Positions 26,323 through 35,489 are shown, counted from the stretch's first letter. The stretch: DNA of 64,000 nucleotides from Novosphingobium sp. CF614 (GCF_900113255.1 NZ_FOOR01000002.1:310001-374000), one strand, 5' to 3'. Made by a program: numbers and translations. The notes: generated by a model from the letters alone, not told the origin.

Positions 26323-26691
26323 TCAGGCCGCCTCGGCCGGAGCACCCTCGCCGATCACGGCGGAGCGCAGCAGGTAGATGCGGCCGGCATCGACCTTCAG
26401 CGGAATGGTGGGAACGCAGCCCTCGTCATCGCCCAGCGCCTTGCCGGAGCGCAGCGAGATGTTCCAGTTGTGCAGCGGGCACGTGACGACATCGCCATGG
26501 ACGATGCCCTGGCTGAGCGGCCCCTGCTTGTGCGGGCACCTGTTGAGAAGCGCGAAGAATTCGTTCCGCATCGTGTGGAACACCGCGATTTCCCGCGTTT
26601 CCGCGCCCGGGCCGCCAATGACCGGCAAGGTGCGGGCGGTGCCCGGTTCGATCTGGGTGACCGGGCCGATATCGAGCCAGTTGCCGATCAT
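26323..26691 (-). CDS. nirD: Nitrite reductase (NAD(P)H) small subunit, Rieske type
   Basis: This 122-residue protein is the small subunit of assimilatory NADH-nitrite reductase. Unlike enterobacterial NirD, it keeps Rieske ligands: Cys52 and His54 in RCPHKQGPLSQG and Cys71 and His74 in CPLHNWNISL. A 2Fe-2S cluster is therefore likely. The open frame extends upstream, but the ATG at 26691 gives the family start and overlaps the nirB stop by one base. Confidence 0.94.
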   Translation of the reverse strand: MIGNWLDIGPVTQIEPGTARTLPVIGGPGAETREIAVFHTMRNEFFALLNRCPHKQGPLSQGIVHGDVVTCPLHNWNISLRSGKALGDDEGCVPTIPLKVDAGRIYLLRSAVIGEGAPAEAA

Positions 26692-29210
26692 CACGCGTTC
26701 TCCATCTGTGAACCGGGGAAGGGCCGGAATTCGGCCAGATGCTGGTGCAGCTTGTCGTGCTCTCCCGCGGCCCGCCGGGCCCAGGGATCGTCCTGCATGA
26801 ACTGCTGCGAATAGCGGAAGCGCGCGGCATAGCGCTGCACCGCGCCCTCCTCGGCCAGCCTGTCCTTGACGTATTGCAGCCCGACGCGCTCGATCCACGG
26901 CGCGGTGCGCTCAAGGTAATGCGCTTCCTCGCGGTAGAGCTGGATGAAGGCGGCGCAGACCTCCAGCGCCTCTTCCTCGGTGGCGACCTTGCCGAGCAGG
27001 TCGGTAGCGCGCACCTTGATGCCGCCGTTGCCGCCGACATGAAGCTCGTAGCCGGAATCGACGCAGACCACGCCGAAGTCCTTGATCGTCGCTTCGGCGC
27101 AATTGCGGGGGCAGCCGCTGACCGCGATCTTGAACTTGTGCGGCATCCAGCTGCCCCAGGTCATCCGCTCTATCTTGACCCCGAGCCCGGTCGAATCCTG
27201 GGTGCCGAAACGGCACCATTCGGAACCGACGCAAGTCTTCACCGTGCGCAGCGACTTGCCGTAGGCGTGGCCCGAGACCATGCCGGCGGCATTGAGATCG
27301 GCCCAGACCGCGGGCAGGTCCTCCTTCTTGATGCCGAAGATGTCGAGCCGCTGCCCGCCCGTCACCTTGACCATCGGTGCGTTGAACTTCTCCACCACAT
27401 CGGCGATGGCGCGCAGCTCGCGCGGGTTGGTCAGGCCGCCCCACATGCGCGGAACCACCGAATACGTGCCGTCCTTCTGGATATTGGCGTGCATGCGCTC
27501 GTTGACGAACCGGCTCTTCTGGTCGTCCTCGTACTCGCCCGGCCAGGCGCAGAGCAGGTAGTAGTTGAGCGCCGGCCGGCACGAGGCGCAGCCGTCGGGC
27601 GTGGTCCAGTGCAGTTCCTGCATGACCTCGGGAATGACCTTCAGCCGCTTCTCCACGATCAGGCGACGCACGTCGTCGTGCGTGAAGCTGGTGCACTTGC
27701 ACATGGTCCGGGGGCCGGACTGGACGTCGCCCCCCAGCGTCACCGCCAGCAGGCTTTCGACAAGGCCGGTGCACGAACCGCAGGAGGCCGAGGCCTTGCA
27801 ACTGCCGCGCACCGCGTCGAGCGAGCAGGCGCCGGCGAGGATGGTCTTGACCACGGTGGCCTTGGAAACGCCGTTGCAGCCGCAGATCTCGGCATCATCC
27901 GAGAGGGCGGCAACGGCGGCGTTAGGGTCCGCGAGCGCACCCCCGGACGCGAAAGCCTGGCCGAAGATCAGCGCCTCGCGGATATCGGAGACATCCTCGC
28001 CCTTCTTCATCAGGTCGAAATACCAGGAGCCGTCGGCGGTATCGCCGTAAAGCACGGCGCCGATGACCTTGCTCTCCTTCACGATCACGCGTTTGTAGAC
28101 CCCGCGCGAGGCATCGCGCATGACGATGTCCTCGCAGCCTTCCCCGCCGGAGAAATCGCCGGCGGAGAACACGTCGATCCCCGAAACCTTGAGCTTGGTC
28201 GACGTGACCGAGCCCTGGTAGCCGCTGGGCGCCTCGGTGACGAAGTCCGCCAGCGCGCGGCACATGTCCCACAGCGGCGCGACCAGGCCGTAGCACATGC
28301 CCCGGTGCTGCACGCATTCGCCGACCGCCAGGATCGCGGGATCGGAAGTGACCATGTGGTCATCCACCATGATGCCGCGCTCGACTTCGACGCCGGCCTC
28401 GCGGGCCAGCACCGTGGCGGGACGGATGCCGACCGCCATGACGACGATATCGGCGGGCAGCTCGGTGCCGTCCTCCAGGCGGACGCCGGCGACCATCCCG
28501 TCCCGGCCCACGATCTCCTTGGTGTTGGCTCCGGTCAGGACGGTCTGGCCGCGACGTTCCAGCTCGGTCTTGAGCAGCCAGCCGGCCGCCTCGTCGAGCT
28601 GGCGTTCCATCAGCGTGGGCATGAGGTGGATGACGGTGACCTTCATCCCGCGCAGGGACAGGCCATGCGCGGCTTCAAGGCCGAGCAGGCCGCCGCCGAT
28701 GACCACGGCCCGGCCCTGCTCACCGTTCGGGCCGCCCTTCCCCGCCGCCTCGAGCATCTTGTCCACGTCGTCGAGGTCGCGGAAAGTGACGACGCCGCCC
28801 AGGTCCTTGCCGGGCACGGGGATGATGAAAGGGTCTGAACCGGTGGCGATCAGCAGGCGGTCGTAAGGTTCGACCCGGCCCGAAGCGGCGATCACGCGCT
28901 TGTGCTCGCGATCGATGCTTTCCACTTTGTCGCCGGAGACCAGGGTGATGCCGTTCTCGTCGTACCATTCCTGGCCGTTGATGACGATCTCTTCGAAGGT
29001 CTTCTCACCCGCGAGCACCGGCGAGAGCATGATGCGGTTATAGTTCACGCGCGGCTCGGCGCCGAAGATGGTGACGGCGAAACGCTCCGGATCGCGGGCC
29101 AGGATCTCCTCCACGGCACGGCAGCCCGCCATGCCGTTGCCGATCACCACGAGCCTTTCCCTGTCCTGGCCGGCAGGCGTGCCCTTCTCGAAGTTCATCG
29201 GTGCATTCAC
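26691..29210 (-). CDS. nirB: Nitrite reductase (NAD(P)H) large subunit
   Basis: This 839-residue enzyme reduces nitrite to ammonium. It has an N-terminal FAD/NADH oxidoreductase domain (RLVVIGNGMAGCRAVEEI, VVIGGGLLGLEAAHGLSLRG), two BFD-type 2Fe-2S segments (EICGCNGVSKATV with CGSCTG, and MCKCTSFTHDDVR with CASCRPALNY) and a C-terminal siroheme/4Fe-4S sulfite-reductase-like domain (VGSEWCRFGTQDS and CPRNCAEA). It heads the nirB-nirD-nasA-cobA operon, preceded by an ANTAR-type antiterminator leader. Confidence 0.97.
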   Translation of the reverse strand: MNAPMNFEKGTPAGQDRERLVVIGNGMAGCRAVEEILARDPERFAVTIFGAEPRVNYNRIMLSPVLAGEKTFEEIVINGQEWYDENGITLVSGDKVESIDREHKRVIAASGRVEPYDRLLIATGSDPFIIPVPGKDLGGVVTFRDLDDVDKMLEAAGKGGPNGEQGRAVVIGGGLLGLEAAHGLSLRGMKVTVIHLMPTLMERQLDEAAGWLLKTELERRGQTVLTGANTKEIVGRDGMVAGVRLEDGTELPADIVVMAVGIRPATVLAREAGVEVERGIMVDDHMVTSDPAILAVGECVQHRGMCYGLVAPLWDMCRALADFVTEAPSGYQGSVTSTKLKVSGIDVFSAGDFSGGEGCEDIVMRDASRGVYKRVIVKESKVIGAVLYGDTADGSWYFDLMKKGEDVSDIREALIFGQAFASGGALADPNAAVAALSDDAEICGCNGVSKATVVKTILAGACSLDAVRGSCKASASCGSCTGLVESLLAVTLGGDVQSGPRTMCKCTSFTHDDVRRLIVEKRLKVIPEVMQELHWTTPDGCASCRPALNYYLLCAWPGEYEDDQKSRFVNERMHANIQKDGTYSVVPRMWGGLTNPRELRAIADVVEKFNAPMVKVTGGQRLDIFGIKKEDLPAVWADLNAAGMVSGHAYGKSLRTVKTCVGSEWCRFGTQDSTGLGVKIERMTWGSWMPHKFKIAVSGCPRNCAEATIKDFGVVCVDSGYELHVGGNGGIKVRATDLLGKVATEEEALEVCAAFIQLYREEAHYLERTAPWIERVGLQYVKDRLAEEGAVQRYAARFRYSQQFMQDDPWARRAAGEHDKLHQHLAEFRPFPGSQMENA

Positions 29211-29236
29211 GTCACGTCTCCGTTCGCGACGCGCAC

Positions 29237-29359
29237 AAAAAAAACCGCCTCGAGCTTTGTCCCTGTCGGGAAAAGCACGGGCGGCTTCGTTGCCACGCGT
29301 CTGTCAGTCTGAAGGCGAGGCGCTCAAATCGTCCATCGGCGGACAGCGCTCTCTCGCTG
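29237..29359 (-). promoter_or_regulatory. ANTAR-type antiterminator leader of nirB operon
   Basis: Read on the reverse strand: hairpin P1 CAGCG-AGAGAG-CGCTG (29344-29359), hairpin P2 GTGGC-AACGAA-GCCGC (29281-29296), then a terminator with CCGCC/GGCGG outer stem, GCTTT/AAAGC and TCCC/GGGA inner stems and eight Ts (29237-29284). Both loops are hexamers with A at position 1 and G at 4, the known ANTAR recognition rule. P2 and the terminator share bases, so they exclude each other. NasT at 36919 is the expected binder. Confidence 0.85.
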
Positions 29360-29695
29360 AGTACCCTTTAACCGATTCGGCATGGCGCGGGCAAGATGGT
29401 TTTTTGCAGTGCAGCAGTGAAAAGGGATTTGACACGCCCCGGCAGGGAAAACTTCACCTTTCGCCGTCCGCGCAGGCGGCAATTGCGGACATCGATGCGC
29501 AAGCCGGGGCTTTCGCATATGCGTCAGACCAAATGAACGCAGCATCTCCCCTTCCCTTCAGGGTGGACAGGGGAGATGATGCGCGGTCGATCAAATCGGG
29601 TATTCGTCATTGCGGCCACCCAGGCAATCCGGGGCGGCGCCGAACCGCCCCGTCGGAATGCCCGCCGAGCCCTTTCCGGCGGCGGATCACGCCGG
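29360..29695. other. Intergenic region between nirB leader and porin gene
   Basis: No gene seen. It contains the conserved TTTTTGCAGTGCAGCAGT box (29401), a hairpin with 10-base arms CATCTCCCCT/AGGGGAGATG (29543-29578) and a smaller CCGCCG/CGGCGG hairpin (29662-29682) 14 bases after the porin stop. The latter two may end the nrt-porin transcript. The nirB promoter should lie near 29400-29470. Confidence 0.5.
29401..29424 (-). promoter_or_regulatory. Conserved TTTTTGCAG[T/C]GCAGCAGT box upstream of nirB leader
   Basis: This 24-base segment nearly matches the segment at 35652-35675 upstream of nrtA. It lies 41 bases before the P1 hairpin, so it may contain the promoter or an activator site. 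Its binding protein is unknown. Confidence 0.5.
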
Positions 29696-30961
29696 TCAGT
29701 AGGCGAATTCGAGTTGCAGCCAGAACTTCTCCACGTCCCCGGCGGCCGGTGTCACCGCATTGTAATTGGCGTACTTGGCAAGGATCGAGAACTGATCGAC
29801 CTTGAAGCCGATCTGGGCGTCCCACTCGGTGCCAAACTCGATGCCGCCCACGTCGCTGTCGAACTGGTGATAGATCACCTGGGCATTGACGCCCTTCACC
29901 GCGCCGAGGTCTCCGAACTTGTAGGCGACCGATCCGTAGGCGTCCTGGAGGCCGGTGGCGGGCGTGGTCAGGAACACGTCGGCCCAGCCGTTGAACTTGT
30001 GGAGCGTCGCCAGCGGGGTCTGAAGCGAGAAGCCGTTGTCCGAACCCAGCACTTCGTAGCCGCCCGCCACGCGCAGGGCCTTGTAGGACAGGCCGGCTTC
30101 ACCGGCCGCGTAGTCGGCCGAGTAGTTCTTGACCGGGTTCTTCCAATCGTCCTGCTTCGCGTAGGAGCCGGCCAGGTCTAGCTTCAGCGCTTTCGAAAGC
30201 GGCAAGGTGGTGGTGGCGCGCAGGCCGATGGTCTTGCTCGAATTGGCGATCTGCAGCGGATCGTCGTAGTTCAGATAGTAAGCGAAGCCCTTCAGGTTGA
30301 CCGGGCCGAGCGCGGTGCCGGCGCCGACGAAATAGAAGTTGCCGTCATAGGCCTGGCGCGGTCCCGCGTCCTCGCCGAAGATGGTGCGCTGGCTCCACGA
30401 ATATGTCGCGTCGAGCGCGACCGGGCCGAACTTGGCCTCGCCGCGAACGGCATCGAAAGTCTGCTCGTTCTGCCGCCAGGCGACCGAGCCGACCCAGCGC
30501 TGATCGTCGAGGTTGATCCGCTGGCGGCCGATGGTGACGCCGTTGCCCTTTACCTTGTAGGAAAGCTGGATGCGGTTCAGATCGATATTCTCGGGATCGG
30601 GAATGACCGAATGGACCCCAGGGTGCGACTGGCCCGATCCGGGAACGGCGAACGGAAAGGCATTGTAGCTGTCATCGATCGCCAGGGTGCCTTCACCTTC
30701 GACCAGCAGCGAGAGGTTGTGCAGCTTGAACTCGGCGCCCGCGCGCAGGCGCATGGTCACCGCGTCGGCATCGAGCTTGAGGCCGTCCTGGTCGACATGC
30801 TCGTAGCGCAGGCGGCCCTCGACGATCGGATCGATGGTGAGATCGTCGCTGACCTTGACCGGATCGCCGGTCTTGGCGGCGGCCGGCGCGGCAATGGCGA
30901 GCGATGCGCCGAGGGAAACGGTGGCGGCGGCAAGTGCGGCAAGCGAAAGTGCATTCTTCAT
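29696..30961 (-). CDS. Outer-membrane beta-barrel porin, alginate export family
   Basis: This 421-residue protein has a signal peptide (MKNALSLAALAAATVSLGAS...AAAK) and an alginate-export-type barrel: LRYEHVDQDGLKLDADAVTMR, IGRQRINLDDQRWVGSVAWRQ, and a terminal aromatic strand ending LEFAY. It is the last gene of the nrtA-nrtB-nrtCD run, 269 bases after nrtCD, so nitrate or nitrite passage across the outer membrane is the likely role rather than alginate export. Substrate is inferred from context only. Confidence 0.85.
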   Translation of the reverse strand: MKNALSLAALAAATVSLGASLAIAAPAAAKTGDPVKVSDDLTIDPIVEGRLRYEHVDQDGLKLDADAVTMRLRAGAEFKLHNLSLLVEGEGTLAIDDSYNAFPFAVPGSGQSHPGVHSVIPDPENIDLNRIQLSYKVKGNGVTIGRQRINLDDQRWVGSVAWRQNEQTFDAVRGEAKFGPVALDATYSWSQRTIFGEDAGPRQAYDGNFYFVGAGTALGPVNLKGFAYYLNYDDPLQIANSSKTIGLRATTTLPLSKALKLDLAGSYAKQDDWKNPVKNYSADYAAGEAGLSYKALRVAGGYEVLGSDNGFSLQTPLATLHKFNGWADVFLTTPATGLQDAYGSVAYKFGDLGAVKGVNAQVIYHQFDSDVGGIEFGTEWDAQIGFKVDQFSILAKYANYNAVTPAAGDVEKFWLQLEFAY

Positions 30962-31197
30962 AAGCGTAGCCCTCCGAAGGGCGCCACCCCTGGCGCCCTT
31001 TCCAAACTGGATCGAAGGCAGACGCCGTTGCCCGCCGCTTCACTCCCCTCCCGGGCTCACTCCCGGCCCTTCCCTTGCGCGTCGGACAGCGAACCTCCTT
31101 GTCCGCCGCCGCCCCTCACGAGCGCGCGCTTGCTTGTCCTCGATGCTTCTTGCTGCCGCCGCGTCCGGCGACAATCGCTTCCTTCTCAGCCGGCCCG

Positions 31198-31255
31198 TGC
31201 CTCAGGCCTCCTTCGCGGCCGGCCCATGCCTCAGGCCGCCTTGGCGGCCGGCCCA
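31198..31255. repeat. Tandem 29-bp duplication at the 3' end of nrtCD
   Basis: Two adjacent 29-base copies (31198-31226, 31227-31255) differ at two positions; a third, partial copy precedes them. The second copy contains the last codons and stop of nrtCD, so a second near-identical gene end sits just after the real stop. Confidence 0.7.
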
Positions 31256-32943
31256 TGATCGTATTCGGCCAGGAAATGCAGCACTTCCTGCCGGTAGTGA
31301 TAGAACTGCGGATGATCGAGCAGCGCCTTGCGATCGCGCGGGCGCGGCAGGTCCACCTTCAGGATCTTGCCGATGGTGGCGTTGGGGCCATTGGTCATCA
31401 TCACCACCCGGTCGGCCAGCAGGATCGCCTCGTCAACATCGTGCGTGACCATGATCGCGGTGACCTTGGTGCGGTTCCAGGTCTCCACCAGCACGTCCTG
31501 CAGATCCCAGCGGGTGAGGCTGTCGAGCATGCCGAAAGGCTCGTCGAGCAGCAGCAGGCGCGGGCTGAGCGCGAAGGCGCGGGCGATGCCGACGCGCTGG
31601 CGCATGCCGTTCGACATCTCGGCCGCCATCTTGTCCTTGGCATCGCCCAGGCCGACGCGGTCGAGGTAATAGTCGATGATGTCGCGCCGCTCGGCCTTGC
31701 CGGCGTGCGGATAGACCCGCTCCACGCCCAGCGCCACGTTCTGGCGCGCGGTAAGCCAGGGCATCAGGCTGGGCGCCTGGAACACCACCGCCTTGTCCGG
31801 CCCGGCCACGTCGATCTCGTGGTTGTCGAGCACGATGCCGCCCGAACTGATCGCGTTGAGGCCCGCCGCCATCGTCAGCACGGTGGACTTGCCGCAGCCG
31901 GAGTGGCCGATCAGCGAGATGAACTCGCCCTTGTCCATCAGCAGGTTGAAATCCTCGACGACGGTGAGCGGCCCCTTGGGCGTGGGGTAGACCTTGTGGA
32001 GCTTGTAGAACTCCAGGTAGCGGCGCTCGACCGCGCTGCGTCCGGCCTCGAGGTAGGCCCGCGGCAGTTCCGCCTCCTTCCTGCCGGCGAAGAGATCGAG
32101 CGGGGCGACCTGGGGCAGCTCGACGCTGCTCTCGCCCACGCTCGAGCCCTGTTCGTTGAGCTTGCCGAGGTAGGCGACGATCGCCTTGCGCAGCGACTGG
32201 AAGTGCACGTCGTCGTTCACCGCCTCGCGGTCGCGCGGGCGCGGCACGTCGACTTCGAAAATCTGGCCGATGGTGGCGGAAGGGGCCGGTGTCAGGATCG
32301 CGACCCGGTCGGCCAGCAGCAGCGCTTCGTCCACGTCGTTGGTGACGAGGATGATGGTGCGCTTCTCTTCCTTGCGGATACGCTCGATCTCGTCCTGAAG
32401 CTTGGCTCGGGTCAGTGCGTCGAGCGCGGAAAGCGGCTCGTCGAGCAGCAGGATCTCCGGCTCCATCGCCAGTGCCCGCGCCACCGCCACGCGCTGGCGC
32501 ATGCCGCCCGAAAGCTGCGCCGGCTTGCGGTCCATCGCATGGCCCAGGCCGACCAGTTCGACCTTCTGCTTCACCAGCGCGGCCCGCTCTTCCCGCGAAC
32601 GGTCCTTGTGAACCGCGTCGACGGCAAGCGCGACGTTCTTTTCAACCGTCAGCCACGGCAGCAGCGAGTAGGACTGGAACACCAAGCCGCGATCCTTGCC
32701 GGGACCGTCGATCTGCTTGCCCCGCAGCAGGATTTCGCCCTCATCGGGCTCGATCAGGCCGGCGACGGCCGAGATCAGCGTGGTCTTGCCCGCCCCCGAG
32801 AAGCCGAGGATGGCGATGAACTCGCCCTCCTCGACATCGAGGTCGATGCGATCGAGAACCCGGGTGACGCCGCCGGTCTGGCCGCCCTTGTTCTTCGAAA
32901 CGTAGGACTTGCTGATGCCCCGGAGCGAGAGGATCGTGGCCAT
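31231..32943 (-). CDS. nrtCD: Nitrate ABC transporter ATP-binding protein, two fused ATPase domains
   Basis: This 570-residue protein contains two complete ABC ATPases in tandem. The first has Walker A GFSGAGKTT, signature LSGGMRQRVAVARA and Walker B ILLLDEPLSALD. The second has GHSGCGKST, a degenerate signature MSNGMRQRVGIARA and LLLLDEPFGMLD. Both have the PRPRDR motif after the D-loop region, typical of nitrate/taurine/sulfonate importers. In cyanobacteria NrtC and NrtD are separate and NrtC carries a binding-protein-like tail, absent here. It energises NrtB. Confidence 0.93.
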   Translation of the reverse strand: MATILSLRGISKSYVSKNKGGQTGGVTRVLDRIDLDVEEGEFIAILGFSGAGKTTLISAVAGLIEPDEGEILLRGKQIDGPGKDRGLVFQSYSLLPWLTVEKNVALAVDAVHKDRSREERAALVKQKVELVGLGHAMDRKPAQLSGGMRQRVAVARALAMEPEILLLDEPLSALDALTRAKLQDEIERIRKEEKRTIILVTNDVDEALLLADRVAILTPAPSATIGQIFEVDVPRPRDREAVNDDVHFQSLRKAIVAYLGKLNEQGSSVGESSVELPQVAPLDLFAGRKEAELPRAYLEAGRSAVERRYLEFYKLHKVYPTPKGPLTVVEDFNLLMDKGEFISLIGHSGCGKSTVLTMAAGLNAISSGGIVLDNHEIDVAGPDKAVVFQAPSLMPWLTARQNVALGVERVYPHAGKAERRDIIDYYLDRVGLGDAKDKMAAEMSNGMRQRVGIARAFALSPRLLLLDEPFGMLDSLTRWDLQDVLVETWNRTKVTAIMVTHDVDEAILLADRVVMMTNGPNATIGKILKVDLPRPRDRKALLDHPQFYHYRQEVLHFLAEYDHGPAAKAA

Positions 32944-33033
32944 GGCTGCTGTTCCTGTTCTCTTGGTCTGGACCGGTTTCGTGTGGCGTTGGTATGGCGT
33001 TGGTGTGGGGTCGGGCCCCGTCCGGTGCCGGCT

Positions 33034-34038
33034 TCAGACGGTGCGGTTGCGGCTGACGAAGGCCTGGAGCATCATCATGATCCGGTCGAGCGCCACGCCG
33101 ATCAGGCCGATCACCACGACGGCGACCATGATGCGGGCCAGCGACTGCTCGTTGCCGTTCTGGAACTCGTCCCACACGAACTTGCCCAGGCCGGGATTCT
33201 GCGCCAGCATTTCCGCGGCGATCAGCACCATCCAGCCCACGCCCAGCGAAAGCCGCATGCCAGTGAAGATATAAGGCAGGCTGGAAGGCAGGACGAGCTT
33301 GGTCAACCGCGCGAACCAGCCCAGACGCAGCACGCGGCCGACGTTGATGAGGTCTTTGTCGATCGAGGCCGTGCCCACCGCCGTATTGATAAGCGTCGGC
33401 CACATCGAACACATCATCACCACAATCGCGGAGATCACGAAGCTCTTGGGCAGCGTCGGATCGTCGCTGGTCATCGACGCGGAGATCACCATGGTCACGA
33501 TCGGCAGCCATGCAAGCGGGCTGATCGGCCGCATGACCTGCACCAGCGGGTTGATCGCCGCGTTGAAGCGCTTCGACATGCCGGCGACGAGGCCCAGCGG
33601 CACCGCCGCCAGCGAAGCCAGCACAAAGCCCATCGCAACCGTTTCGAGCGAGGTGAAGATCTGATCGATGAAAGTCGGCGGACCGGTGTAGATAGAACCC
33701 GCCGCCACGGCCGCGGCCGCCTCCGCGCGGGCGGCGGAGTATTCACCCATCAAGCCGACGAAGGCGTTCCAGACATCGCCCGGTCCCGGCAGGGTGCCGA
33801 GCGACGTCTGGACCATCGGAGCCAGCAAGGCCCATAGCGCGAGGAAGGCGCCGACGCCGGCCACCGGGGGCCAGGCCGCTTCGAACAGCGCGCCCCCCGA
33901 AGGCAGCCTGGCGGCAAGGCCGGGGCGCCGGCCGGAGGGCTTGGGCGCCCCGTCTTCTTTGGTGACCGCCGCAGCGACGGGCGGATCGACTTCCTGAGTC
34001 ATCGTGAATTCGTCTTTTCTCAGTGGTGCGGCGGTCAT
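33034..34038 (-). CDS. nrtB: Nitrate ABC transporter permease
   Basis: This 334-residue inner-membrane permease has about six membrane segments and the binding-protein-dependent transport loop in LRLGWFARLTKLVLPSSLPYIFTGMRL, followed by GVGWMVLIAAEMLA, typical of the nitrate/taurine class. A periplasmic insertion rich in Ala (GEYSAARAEAAAAVAAG) lies after the first segment. AAGGAA precedes the ATG at 34038, which lies 12 bases after nrtA; MTQEV twelve codons in is an alternative start. Confidence 0.94.
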   Translation of the reverse strand: MTAAPLRKDEFTMTQEVDPPVAAAVTKEDGAPKPSGRRPGLAARLPSGGALFEAAWPPVAGVGAFLALWALLAPMVQTSLGTLPGPGDVWNAFVGLMGEYSAARAEAAAAVAAGSIYTGPPTFIDQIFTSLETVAMGFVLASLAAVPLGLVAGMSKRFNAAINPLVQVMRPISPLAWLPIVTMVISASMTSDDPTLPKSFVISAIVVMMCSMWPTLINTAVGTASIDKDLINVGRVLRLGWFARLTKLVLPSSLPYIFTGMRLSLGVGWMVLIAAEMLAQNPGLGKFVWDEFQNGNEQSLARIMVAVVVIGLIGVALDRIMMMLQAFVSRNRTV

Positions 34039-34050
34039 GACAGCAGTTCC

Positions 34051-35460
34051 TTACTTGACGCCGGCGGGCGTAACCTTCTGGCCATCCTTGAGACCGATGG
34101 CAAAGCTCGCCGCGTAGGCAGCGGGCTTGTGCGCATCGAAGGGCACGCCGTCGATCGCCTTGCGGGCATAGACGCGGAAACCATCGGTCTTCGGGAAGGC
34201 GGCTGCATCGGCCTTGCCGTCCGAGACCAGCGACGCGGCGGCGGCCTCGTAGATATCGGGACGATAGACGGCCTTGGCGGTATCGAGATACCACTGGTCG
34301 GGCTTCGATTCGGCGATCTGGCCCCAGCGGCGCATCTGGGTCAGGAACCAGATCCCATCGGAGTAGAACGGATAGCTCGCCTGCTGGTCGAAGAACAGGT
34401 TGAACTCGGGAGCGGGGCGGGTATCGCCGCCGCCGAAAGTGAACTTGCCCGTCATCGAGGCCAGCAGCACCTTCTCATCCGCGCCGACGTATTTGGAGTT
34501 GGCCAGCATCTTCACCGCCTCGGGCCGATTCTTGCCGCCGTCGGCATCAAGCCACATCGACGCGCGGATCAGGGCCCGGACCAGCGCCTTGACGGTCTTG
34601 GGGTTCTTTTTCGTGAACTCCTCGGTCAGGCCGAAAACCTTGTCGCCGGTGGTGCCGGCAATGTCCGGATCGACGATGATCGGCACGCCGATCTTCTTGG
34701 CGACGGCAGCCTGGTTCCAAGGTTCTCCCACCGAATAGCCGTTGATCGTGCCGGCTTCCATCGTCGCCGGCATCTGCGGCGGCGGCGTGACGGAAAGCTG
34801 GACGTCGGCGCCGGTGAGGCCGGCCGTATCGCCCGGCAGGTAATACCCCGGGTTGAGCCCGCCGGCCGCGAGCCAGTAGCGCAGGACGTAATTGTGCGTG
34901 GAGACCGGGAACACCATGCCCATCTTGAAGGGCTTGCCGTCCGCCTTGAACTTGGCGACGACCGGCTTGAGCACCGCGGCCGAGACCGGGTGAATCACCT
35001 TGCCGTCGGGCCCCTTCGGCAGGCTCGGCGCGATCATGTCATAGACCTGGTTCGATATCGTGACGCCCTTGCCGTTCAGATCCAGGCTGAAAGGTGTGAT
35101 GAGCTTCGCCTTGCCGCCGATCCCGGCGCCCGCGGCCAGGACCTGGCCGGCGAGCATGTGGGCGCCGTCAAGATCGCCGCTGACGACACCGTTCAGCAGC
35201 ACTTTCCAGTTCGCCTGCGGCTCCAGCGTGACGTTCAGGCCTTCATCGGCAAAGAAGCCCTTCTCCTTGGCCACCACCAGTGGGGCGATATCGGTCAGCT
35301 TGATGAAACCGAGCTTGAGATTGGCCTTCTCGACCGCCCCGGCGGCCACCGGCGCCTTCTCCTCAGAACCCTTGCTGCCGCAGCCAGCCAGAGCAACGCT
35401 CGCCAGCAGCGCCACCACCGCTGCCCTACGCGTGAAACCGAACCCCCGATCCATGCTCAT
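34051..35460 (-). CDS. nrtA: Nitrate-binding lipoprotein of the ABC transporter
   Basis: This 469-residue periplasmic substrate-binding protein captures nitrate/nitrite. Its signal ends in a lipobox (VALLASVALAGC), so it is a lipoprotein; the preceding FTRRAA also resembles a Tat signal. Family motifs include GFIKLTDIAPLVVAKEKGFFADEGL, VSTHNYVLRYWLAAGGL and INGYSVGEPWNQ. The open frame continues into the RNA leader, but starts at 35460 or 35454 fit the signal peptide. It is the first gene of the nrt operon, after an ANTAR-type leader. Confidence 0.95.
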   Translation of the reverse strand: MSMDRGFGFTRRAAVVALLASVALAGCGSKGSEEKAPVAAGAVEKANLKLGFIKLTDIAPLVVAKEKGFFADEGLNVTLEPQANWKVLLNGVVSGDLDGAHMLAGQVLAAGAGIGGKAKLITPFSLDLNGKGVTISNQVYDMIAPSLPKGPDGKVIHPVSAAVLKPVVAKFKADGKPFKMGMVFPVSTHNYVLRYWLAAGGLNPGYYLPGDTAGLTGADVQLSVTPPPQMPATMEAGTINGYSVGEPWNQAAVAKKIGVPIIVDPDIAGTTGDKVFGLTEEFTKKNPKTVKALVRALIRASMWLDADGGKNRPEAVKMLANSKYVGADEKVLLASMTGKFTFGGGDTRPAPEFNLFFDQQASYPFYSDGIWFLTQMRRWGQIAESKPDQWYLDTAKAVYRPDIYEAAAASLVSDGKADAAAFPKTDGFRVYARKAIDGVPFDAHKPAAYAASFAIGLKDGQKVTPAGVK

Positions 35461-35489
35461 TGAAACCACCCCACGCTGGCGGCAAACGC

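Noticed and set aside
31075-33837. A forward-strand open frame of about 920 codons
   Set aside because: It is antisense to nrtCD and nrtB; the reverse-strand genes have clear ABC transporter motifs while this frame has only His/Arg-rich low-information sequence.
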